Positions 1 through 9,400 of a stretch of 21,616 nt of DNA are shown one piece after another. The notes under the pieces were generated by a model. It did not search any database. It worked only from the letters and a program-made list of their open reading frames with translations, and was not told the DNA's origin. Each line of letters starts with the position of its first letter. Positions within the stretch are counted from its first letter, which is position 1. The DNA comes from a virus. The stretch covers positions 1-21,616 of IMG/VR virus record IMGVR_UViG_3300030109_003551. One strand, given 5' to 3'. The translations under genes and the position numbers were made by a program.

Positions 1-237
1 TGTGTGGGCGAATATAAGTACACGCCCAAATCTCTCTTATCCGCTGCTTTCGATTATCCTTTTACTAAGTGTGGGGTTGATATTGTGTTTGGTGTAGTTA
101 ATAGTTTGAATGACAACGTATTAAAGTACGATATGAAATTAGGGTTTAAAGAAAAAATGCGTTGGGAAGGAATGCATGATGACGGTGGGGATTTAATTCT
201 ATTAGAGATGCATAAGAGAGATTGCAAATGGATATGA
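1..237 (+). CDS. GNAT-family acyltransferase, C-terminal fragment (5' cut by window edge)
   Basis: The reading frame is open to the first base, so the GTG at 4 is probably an internal codon and the gene starts upstream of the window. The visible 78 residues match the C-terminal half of GNAT N-acetyltransferases: an AAFDYPF helix segment, a strand ending in GVVNSLN (the N-x-N-like turn before the last helix), and the hallmark K-L-GF-K-E turn followed by a final hydrophobic strand (DLILLEM). GNAT enzymes move an acyl group from acyl-CoA to an amine; the substrate cannot be told here. It sits directly upstream of three virion genes. T7 gene 13, an internal virion protein that has been compared with acetyltransferases, has the same position, so a virion role is possible. 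Its stop overlaps the next gene. The acetyl-CoA-binding P-loop lies outside the window and cannot be checked. Confidence 0.7.
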   Translation, partial: CVGEYKYTPKSLLSAAFDYPFTKCGVDIVFGVVNSLNDNVLKYDMKLGFKEKMRWEGMHDDGGDLILLEMHKRDCKWI

Positions 238-1211
238 AAATTTATGACTTAATAAATCCAAGATTTTGGATGGAACTTTTTACCTTTTATGGTGGAAGTA
301 AAGGTGGCGGAGGTAGTAGCCAACAAGTATACCAATCCCAGATGCCAAAAGAATTAGTGCCGTATGCAAGAGATATAGCGAAACAAGCTCAAAAATATGC
401 AGCTGAAGAATACACCCCTTACGGAGGAGAAAGAATAGCTGCTTTAGACCCTGCCCAACAAAGAGCATTAGGAGCGTATGAGTCTATGGGGCCGTCCCCT
501 TATTTTCCTGCGGCTGGACTAGCAGCTTTACAAGCAACCCAAGGGGCGATGCAAGGATTTACTCCTCAACAATTTGGTGCAGATCAAGCAGCCCAATATA
601 TGTCTCCATACCAACAAGCCGTTACTGATGTAGCTAAACGACAAGCTACAAGTGAAGCAGAGAAGATGAGAGCTAATATAGCTGGACGAGCTCAAAAAGC
701 AGGTGCATTTGGTGGCTCTCGCTATGGACTTATGGAGGGTAAACTTTACTCTGATTTAGGCACTCGTCTATCTGACATACAAGCCAAAGGCTCAGAAGCT
801 GCGTTCCAGCAAGCACAGCAGCAATTTGAAAGAGATCGAGCAGCTCGCATGGGAGCAGAAGAGTTAAGACAACGTGGACTTGGTATGGGTATAGAGGGAG
901 CTAGAGCATTAGGACAACTAGGGACTACCCAACAACAGTCAGAAATGCAAAGATTACAAGCTCTAGAACGTGCAGGTACATTACGTCAAGCAGAAGATCA
1001 AAGGTTATTGGATATGAGGTATCAAGATTTCCTACGTCAAAAAGAATACCCATACAAACAACTTGGGTTCTATTCTTCTATGATTCGAGGATTACAACCA
1101 ATAAGCCCGTATTCTACATACAAACCCCCTCCTAGTCCGTTCCAACAGGCTTTAAGTTTGGGATTGGCTGGATTAGGAGCTTCTAGGTTATTCGGAGGTG
1201 GAGGCAACTAA
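228..1211 (+). CDS. Gln/Ala-rich phage virion protein (probable internal virion or ejection protein)
   Basis: This 328-aa protein probably belongs to the virion. It has no signal peptide. After a short start it has a Gly/Ser run (SKGGGGSS), then a segment of the type YTPYGGERIAALDPAQQ, which I know from many uncharacterised phage structural proteins. The middle (roughly residues 120-270) is helical, rich in Q, A, E and R, and likely coiled. The end carries YPYKQLGFYSSMIRGLQP, a pattern shared by the same group, then a Gly/Ala/Leu-rich amphipathic tail ending GGGGN. I chose ATG 228 because AAGAGAG at 214-220 lies 7 bases upstream. ATG 234, which forms ATGA with the upstream stop, is an alternative, and TTG 222 is unlikely. 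Its place between a GNAT gene and a transglycosylase gene resembles T7 gene 14. The ejection role is inferred from order and composition, not from a diagnostic motif. Confidence 0.6.
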   Translation: MDMKIYDLINPRFWMELFTFYGGSKGGGGSSQQVYQSQMPKELVPYARDIAKQAQKYAAEEYTPYGGERIAALDPAQQRALGAYESMGPSPYFPAAGLAALQATQGAMQGFTPQQFGADQAAQYMSPYQQAVTDVAKRQATSEAEKMRANIAGRAQKAGAFGGSRYGLMEGKLYSDLGTRLSDIQAKGSEAAFQQAQQQFERDRAARMGAEELRQRGLGMGIEGARALGQLGTTQQQSEMQRLQALERAGTLRQAEDQRLLDMRYQDFLRQKEYPYKQLGFYSSMIRGLQPISPYSTYKPPPSPFQQALSLGLAGLGASRLFGGGGN

Positions 1212-3403
1212 TGGCGATTCAAGATCAAGGTATAGCATCTATAACTCCTAGTATAGGAGCAGCAGGTATAACTTCAACTTCACCTACATTGCAAAGTGTA
1301 GTGCCTAAACAAACTATAGATCAAACTGTAGATTATCTTAAAAAAGTTCCTTTTGAGTATTTAAGGAGTGAAATGACTAATCCTACAGGGGATATACCTA
1401 TATATCTGGTTGCCGCTGAAACATCTAGAAGGCTTAACGAAACTAAAAGGGCTCAAATGCCTGTACCTCCTACCAGCACTGTTGCGGATAAACTATTAGA
1501 AGAATCAGGAATTATGTCTCCGGTTGCTCAAAGAGCTCCTATGCCTTCCGAAATGCCAATGCAGTTTAGTAACGGAGGTGAAGTATTTGCTCCGGTTTAT
1601 GGAGAAGGTATGGGGTTTGGTCGTCCAGAGGATGAATTTGGAAATACATCTGCACTAGCTAACACTTTAACATCTCAAGACTTTAGACGATTAATAGAAG
1701 ATGTTGCAAGGGAGCGAGGACTTACTTTAGAACAAGCTGCTGATTTAGTAGCAATGGGTACACAAGAATCTAATCTAAACCCATACTCTCCAGTAGGAGG
1801 GGCAGGTGAAATAGGGGGTATGCAGGTTAAACCTTCTACTGCAGTTGATCCGGGGTCAGATCAGTACTTTACTGCTTTTGGTGATGAGTCAGAACTAGCT
1901 GCGTATACTAATTGGCAAAGAGAATTTGCTGAAACTCAGGGTAGAAACCCTAAATACGGAGAAAAGGTAGAATGGATTGGGAGTAACATGCCCAGAACGG
2001 CAACAATGCTAGAAAACCCACGTAATAACGTAGACACAGCCACTGCATATTATCAAGGGCTTTTATCTAGATACGATGGGGATAGAGATAAAGCTATAGC
2101 CGCATATAACCAAGGCTATGGTGCTATAGATAAAATTATACAAGAAGCTCAGATAACGGGTAGACCTTTCTTAGAAGTATTAGAAGAAGCTAACCCCGAA
2201 GGGTATGCGTATTTAACGTCAGTAAATAAGAATTTATCTGCCCGTCCTGAAGCCACTGTAGATTTTCCTGAAGGGCCATCATTAGAAGAGGCTGTCGAAG
2301 AGAAAGAAAAGGTAGACAGAAAAAGAGAACTAGAATTAGAGCAAGAAAAAATAAGAGAAAAAGAAAGAAAAGAACAAGAAGAGAGAGATAGGGAAAGAAG
2401 ATATACACCAGACGAGATTATTATAGGTGGTGAGCCTCCTAAAAAAGATGATCCTGAACCTAAAGCTGAACCTAAAGTTGAAACTACAGTTATTCCTAAA
2501 GACGCACTTACAGGTTTAGCTCCTTCTTTTGCTCGTAATACAGACTTAATAGAACGAAGAATTAGAGGAGGGGCTTTATCGCAAGGTCTAGATGCAGAAT
2601 TGTTTGAGGCCGATAATCAATCCGAAACACTTTATAGCGAAGTAGGTAAGATATATAAACAGTATACAGACTCAATGGAGAAAGGTAGTGACCTAACAAG
2701 AGAACAAGCAAAAGATCAACTTACCAAAAATTTAAAAGATGCAGGGCTAGATGATCTTTATAGCGATCTTAGAAAAAGACTAGATAAACGTGGGCTAAAA
2801 CAAGAAGAAAGAAACGAATTTTTAAGGGCTTTACCGTTCTTTAATGCGGCTTTAGTTGCTATAGAAGGTGGCGATCCGGGTATACTTCAAACTTTTGCTA
2901 GAGTAGGTAAAGCAGGGCTAGAAAGTTATGGCGAAATAGAACAACTAATTAGTAAAGAACAGGATGCATTAGATGAAATGGAATTAGCTTATGAGCAAGC
3001 TATGATAGCCCAAAATCAATTTAAATATACCGAAGTTAATAGGCTACTCGCAGAAAGTGAAGCTAAACATAAAGAAGCCTTAACAACACGATTTGAAATG
3101 ATGTATAAACTGACAGATCAAAAACTACAACAAAGTTTAGCTGAAGCTAACTTAGTTTCTGACGCAGCACGAGACGCAGCAGACAAAGAGTTTAGGTTAG
3201 AACGAGATATTAAAGAGGCAATACTTGAGGGTGAAATGGAACCAATGTTTTTACAAGAAGAAGCTCGTGCAGAATTAAAAACGACACAACCAAACGCAAA
3301 CACAGAAACTTCAGCGTATAAACTTGCTCTTGAAGATACACGTAGAAGGTTAATAAGACAAAAAGTATTAGAAACTTATCGTATTAATCCGTTTGAAAAT
3401 TAA
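1211..3403 (+). CDS. Virion lytic transglycosylase with SLT domain (peptidoglycan-cutting ejection protein)
   Basis: This 730-aa protein has a soluble lytic transglycosylase domain at about residues 155-310. The catalytic Glu186 sits in TQESNLNP, followed by GEIGGMQVKPSTA (199-211) and AAYNQGYG (297-304), the three signature motifs of the SLT fold. Such enzymes cleave the MurNAc-GlcNAc bond of peptidoglycan; in virions they open the cell wall during DNA entry. The first 100 residues hold a short segment (DIPIYLVAAETSRR, then PPTSTVADKL) that recurs in phage virion proteins. Residues 355-400 are a highly charged E/K/R coiled coil, followed by a Pro/Lys linker, and the C-terminal half is mostly helical. 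ATG 1211 overlaps the previous TAA (TAATG), with GGAGGTGGAGG at 1194-1204 as a strong ribosome-binding site. There is no signal peptide, which fits a particle-borne enzyme better than a secreted endolysin. It corresponds in position to T7 genes 15/16, where the transglycosylase is instead at the N-terminus of gp16. Confidence 0.88.
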   Translation: MAIQDQGIASITPSIGAAGITSTSPTLQSVVPKQTIDQTVDYLKKVPFEYLRSEMTNPTGDIPIYLVAAETSRRLNETKRAQMPVPPTSTVADKLLEESGIMSPVAQRAPMPSEMPMQFSNGGEVFAPVYGEGMGFGRPEDEFGNTSALANTLTSQDFRRLIEDVARERGLTLEQAADLVAMGTQESNLNPYSPVGGAGEIGGMQVKPSTAVDPGSDQYFTAFGDESELAAYTNWQREFAETQGRNPKYGEKVEWIGSNMPRTATMLENPRNNVDTATAYYQGLLSRYDGDRDKAIAAYNQGYGAIDKIIQEAQITGRPFLEVLEEANPEGYAYLTSVNKNLSARPEATVDFPEGPSLEEAVEEKEKVDRKRELELEQEKIREKERKEQEERDRERRYTPDEIIIGGEPPKKDDPEPKAEPKVETTVIPKDALTGLAPSFARNTDLIERRIRGGALSQGLDAELFEADNQSETLYSEVGKIYKQYTDSMEKGSDLTREQAKDQLTKNLKDAGLDDLYSDLRKRLDKRGLKQEERNEFLRALPFFNAALVAIEGGDPGILQTFARVGKAGLESYGEIEQLISKEQDALDEMELAYEQAMIAQNQFKYTEVNRLLAESEAKHKEALTTRFEMMYKLTDQKLQQSLAEANLVSDAARDAADKEFRLERDIKEAILEGEMEPMFLQEEARAELKTTQPNANTETSAYKLALEDTRRRLIRQKVLETYRINPFEN
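2456..2479 (+). repeat. 12-bp tandem repeat in the transglycosylase linker
   Basis: Two adjacent copies of GAACCTAAAG(C/T)T encode the Pro-Lys-Glu linker EPKAEPKV between the charged coiled coil and the C-terminal half. It is a short slippage-type repeat that keeps the frame and is probably a flexible spacer. Confidence 0.6.
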
Positions 3404-6400
3404 TGGCTACTCCAATTGACAATTTACTTGGGTCTATAGCTTCTTTTGATCCTTACAATCCTGCGTTTGACCCTAGGTCATATAGAAGAAGGGTGCGGGT
3501 TCCTGAACGGCAGCCTATTGGAAAGTTACCTCTAAGGGAAGCAGGGTTTTGGACTGCTTGGAAAGACTCACGACTACGTGCCGATGAATATCTAGCGGCA
3601 AAAGAGTATGCTGCAAACCCTAACGATACAACAATGGAGGCTTTAGCTAAAGTTTCAGAGCCCACATACGCATATCTTTCTAGTGATGAAGTTTTAAAAA
3701 ACCCTTTACTTGCTTGGAAATTTTTACGGCAACAAGCAGGACAGGCTTTTGGATTTATGACTAATCCCATAGTGGCTTCTGCGGCAGCTAGTTTTATCCC
3801 CGTGCCCGGTTCTGGCCCTGTTGCTTTTATGACGACTGGAACTGCATCTTATACTACTAGTTATTTAATTAGAAAAGCCCAAGAAAACCAACGGTTAATA
3901 TCTGAAGGTAAAATGGCGGATCATGACCTAGATTTGAATACTATGTTAGGGTCAGGTTTTGCTTCCGCAGGTTTAGATTTATTTGGACTACGTTTATTAA
4001 AAGCAATAGGAGCTGCTGCAGGGTTAGCGGGTAGAGATGCACAAAAACAATTTTTTAAAACAGTGCTTAATTCACCTAAGTTAAATCCTAATGCCGGAAT
4101 ATTAGGAGAAGGAATCCCATCAAAAGGTTTAGCAGCTAAAACTCTTAAAGGTAGGTTAGGTAAAGGAGCCGCAGCAGCTGCAGCCTTTGAAGCTCCTCAA
4201 GAAATGATACAAACAATACTTGAAAGAAATGCTGTAGGTTTGTCTCTTACAGATGAAGAAGCACAAAGGGAAATAATAGAAGCAGGTATTTTAGGTTCTA
4301 TACTAGGAGCTCCTCTTGGAGCAATATCTAACTTTAATAATAGAGTAGAACAACAAGAAACCCAACCACCCCAACCACTTTTATTAGGAGCCCCTCCTGA
4401 ACCTTCTCCACCAACTGTTCGTAATCTTAGAACTTATGAAGTTACCCCACAGAAACAATTAACAGGTTTTCCTAAAATACCTTCTCCTGAACAAATAGAC
4501 GAGAAACTTGGAGTAAAAGAAATAGATATGGGCCCTGCTGTAGAAGTAGACCCTACAACACCCCCACTTCCAGATTTAAGATCAGCACCTTTTGGTACAA
4601 ACATTATGTACGCAGATGCAGAAGGAAATGTTCGTCCTTATGGGCCTAATTTTGAAGCTGAATACCCAGAGTATGACGATAGAATACCCCCTATACAAGC
4701 AGACACAAAGGTAGTTGGAGAAGCTAAAGGAAGAATTACTCAACTTAGAACACAGTTAGATCAGGCTGAAAAAGCATCTTTAGACAAACAAGACCTTATA
4801 GAACGAAACAGAACTCAAGTAGCTATTTTAAAGTTTGTAAAAAGCAAGCTTGGAAAAAAGATGATAAGAGCTCCTAAAAGACTTCAAGGTAGGTTAAGTC
4901 AAATAAAAGCTGCAGCAGAACAGTTTAAGGATAAGTTTGCTATTGATAACGAAATTGAACGACTTGAAGCAGCAATTAAAGTTGTAAATCAAGAAGAAGA
5001 TAGAATAAACAACGAAATTCGCAATCAACTAGATATTATTAAAGCAAATAGAGGACGGGTAGGGTTAATTACTACTGGGGCTCCTATAACTGAACGAATA
5101 TCTAAGGTTGTAGGGGCTCCCCTAAGAGGTGAAGATGCAGGTAGATTAAGAGAAGAACAACTAACTAACGAGGCGGCTCGTAGTATTGTTCAAATGGTTG
5201 GCGACACTCCATATGCGGGTTCTAAAAGTAATCGTTACATTAGAGACTTAATTAGTTTTTTTGGAATTCCCACTTCTTTTATAGAATCTGTAGAGGCAGG
5301 TAAAAAACGAGATGAGAGTTTAGGTAGAAACGCTGACATAGACAAAGACACTAAAAATAAAAATGCAGATAAAAGAGAGGTCAATAACTACGCAGAAACA
5401 CGAAACGATAATCTTGCTAAGGATACAGTTAGTCGAAGAGAAAGAGTAGCTGCTGAAAATGCAAATTATGAAGAATTTAGAGGTTTACCAGTAGAAGAAC
5501 AGCTAATAAAAGCATACCTTCCTACTTTTAGTGAGGCAGATATGTTGCAGTTTAGAGACCTTAGTAATTTTGGGGCTATAGATTGGAATCGAGTAACTGA
5601 GGAATCTAAAAAACGTTGGCTTGAAGCAAATATTAGGTTTATAGAAAAAGAAAATAGAAGACCAATAACCCCAAAAGAGCTTGAAACTTTAGAAACGGAA
5701 ATTGGACAAGAATATTCAGATTTAGTGGACATGTTAGTTCCGGGCACTACAGAAGATATAAGAAAAACTTCTGGAAAACCAGACCCAGCTAGTGAAAAAC
5801 TGCAAGCTCAATTAAGCGCATCAAATACATTTAATGAAGAATGGAAAGCTAACTTCAAAGCATCGACAGCAAGTTTACCTATAGGTGCAAGAGAACGCTT
5901 GTACCAAGCTCTTGTAAAAGAAAATAAACGAGCGTTAGCTAGAAGAACAAAAACAGATAAAAAAGCCCCTTACATAACGCTTGAAGAAAAAGTTGAAAAT
6001 TTATACGATTATAAAAATCCTCTTCTATTTGCAAGTGAAGTGCCTATTAGTGCCGAGAAAATAGCAGACTTTTATAATCTTGACGTTAGGATTCCTGAAG
6101 ATAGACAAATTTTAACCGATCTAATTAAAACCCAAAGAGCAACAATTACTGCTCGAAAGAAAAATAGAAGGAGACAGTTAGATGCGGCTTACAGAGATGA
6201 GAAAAAAAGATTAGGAGTAAATAAATTAACATCAGTACAGAAAGAAAGTATAAAACGTAATCTTCCAGTGATATTGGAAACTGAAGCCCAACGAAGAGTA
6301 GATGAAGAACTAGAAGGTGTAAAAACAGGGCCAACGGCTAGACCAGTAAGTCAAAGAGACAAAGCAAAAGCTGGCCCAGTAACAATCACTAACCCTGAGA

Positions 6401-9400
6401 CAACAGAGCAGATAACATTTATTCCGCCAAAAACTAGCAGGTCTAGACCTAGAGTAATAGAACCAGACGGCAAGAAGAGAATAGCTACTTTAGATGAAAC
6501 AAACATTTATAATGAAGGTATACGAGCTAGAGAATTTGAAGATGCAAATGTTGAAGATGTAAGCGTTGAGGATATAGACTACAATGCATTTACTAATTAT
6601 GTAGATGATATACCTTTATCTAGTGATGACATAAAAGGTCGAAGTATTGATGGTATTACCTCTGAGCGAATAATAGCTAACGATTTAAAATCTGCCTTGC
6701 GTCAAATATCTAAAGAAGTAGGTGGAGTAATGGGTAGAATAGCTAATAGATTATCGGCACTGGGGCTTAAAACATCTATAGTTTACGGACGAGTTACAGA
6801 CCCTATAACTGGAGCTAGAAAAGAAGGTCAGTATGACCCTACAACAGATACCATAACATTAGACCCAGAATATGGAGCTAATGTACATACATTACTACAT
6901 GAGGTTACACACGCTGCTACACAAAATGCGTTAAAAAGAGGGGGTAAAAACCCTATAGTTAGGCAGTTAAATGAGTTGTACAAGTTTAGTAAGAATTACA
7001 TAGACGGAGATGTATTCCCTGATGCTGCTCAAAGTCTTGAAGAATTTGTTGCTGAAGTATTTGCTAACCCTCAATTACAAAATAGATTAAAAGAAATTAG
7101 CTATAAACAAAAACGTAGGTATAGTTTATGGGAGCGTTTTATAAATGCAGTTAAGCGTATCCTTAGATTACCTACAGAATCTGTCTTTGACCAAGCGTAT
7201 AACAGTATTAATAAAATACTAGAAGTTCCAGACATTGATCCTGAAGGCACTACTTTATACAGAATGGGTATATTCTCTAATAATACGTATAAAGATAATG
7301 TAGCAACTAGTATGTTTAAGAAGTTTGACAAAAACTCTAAGATAGGACGGGATCAATCCAGCACTAGTCCAGATACTATACTAAGTCTACTGTTAAACTC
7401 TGGGGCTCCTGTACGAAAATTAGTTTCTGGATTTATGCCTCTTTCTTTCTTAAATAAAATGGCTCAAAGAGTGTTTAGTCCTGAAGTTCGGGAGATGAGT
7501 GACCAACTTGTAAAACTTATAAAAGATAAATCTCGATATTTATTGGAAACTAAAAAAGCGTTTAGCCCCATCGTCATGGCTGCATATAAGCTTAGAAGTA
7601 AAGATGTAAAAAAATTCGATGCATTTAGAGATATAGTAAATGAAAGCACGTTTAACGAAACTAAAATAGCTAACGATGCGGATGGTAGTCCATTAACAAA
7701 AGAACAGTTTGAGGAAGCTAAAGCAAAATGGAACAGCAAACAAATAGCTGGAGATATAATCGATACAGCTTATAAAAAAGAGGAACAACGATTAGGTCGT
7801 TCGTTAACAGAAACAGAAAGAAAAACTATAAGAAGTGCAGAACTACAAAAAGTGTTTAAAGAGTGGGATAAGTTATATGCTCGTTATACTAATCTAGAAA
7901 AACCGTATCAAGAAATGTACGGAAAAATGAGAAGAGCCTATGACGCAATATATAAAGAATTAACGAATCAACTTGCTCCTTTGATAGATAGATATGTAGA
8001 AAATCCTGAAGCCAATGCTAGTATAAAACGAATGATCCAACAAAAAATAATACAAAGGCAGAACATAGACCCGTACTTTGCATTGTCTAGATTTGGAGAG
8101 CATAAATTATTTTATATAGACCCTGTATCAAAAGAAAAAGTTGTTGAGTTTTTTGAAAGCCCCAAAGCTAGAGATGCAGTTATAGATCAAGTTAAGATAG
8201 ATATACTAGATACTGCTGGGTTTAAATCGGATGCTGACATGGGTAGACGACTTTTAGACTTTGATAATGAAAGACGTAAGTATGGAATAAATATAACTTT
8301 AGATTTAGAAGACGCTACTGCAAAATACGGAAATAACCCTGATCGTCTTAATACATATAATACGCTCATGGAAGAGTACAAACGTTTTGATGAAAAAGCT
8401 AAAAGAGTGTTGGAAGAATTAGGCGATATAACTCCTTTTAATAAAATGGATATTAGAAATGGCGGGGATTTAGGTAATATACCCGATGATGCATTTATTA
8501 AAAAAATAATGGGGTTTGTAGATAACGATGACAGTAATTTAAGTAGAGAAGAAAAAAATCAATTTTATGAAACAATTATAGAGGCTATGCCTGAATTTCT
8601 TATAACAGGTAATATGCGAACTAGATCATCTGTACGTGGCTATAGTAAAGATATAATAAGATCGTTAGCAACTTATGGAGACAACCATATAAGGATGGCG
8701 GCTAACCTTAAATATAACAGAGATATATTAAGCACTTCCAATAATATAGAGTCAGTTATAAACAATGTTAGAAAAGAAGGTAATACTGATAAATTTGATT
8801 TTGAATTTGGCGTTGATATAGCCCAAGACTTTAGTACCTCTCTACAAAACAGAGCTAAATTTGCAGCTAACCACACATCTTTTAATGCGATAACAAGGGG
8901 TTTTACTGCAACAAGTTTTCACTGGATGATGGGTTTTAATATGTCTTCCGCATTAATACAACTAACCCAACTTCCTATGGTTGTATACCCTATGCTAGGA
9001 GGGGAGTACGGCTTTTTAGAAGCTGGTAAATCTATAGGCAAAGCTACCCGAATGGTAATGGGTTCTGGTAAATTACTCTCTGATTCTGAATTAAATTTGT
9101 ACAAAAAAGATGGTAAATCTTTTAAATATTGGGGCTATAAAAGAAAAGATAAAGATTTAATAGGGGATGACTATGTAGATGATGCAATCCCTAGCATACT
9201 TAATTACAGTCGAGAACAAGTAAATTATCTACAAGCAAATACACAACAACGAAAGGCTTTAGAAAAAGAGTTTGCAGGGAATCGAAATGTTTTGGAATCA
9301 TTTAAAAAAGTGCCTAGCACTCTTGAGTTTACTAAAAAAGATGCAGCTACAGGTAAACAAGTAGCCTATAGTAAGAATGACTTTAACGATTTAATAGATG

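Noticed and set aside
2190-2408. 72-aa Leu/Phe-rich - strand frame that looks like a membrane protein
   Set aside because: It is the antisense of the Glu/Lys coiled coil of the transglycosylase gene; such codons read as Phe and Leu on the other strand.
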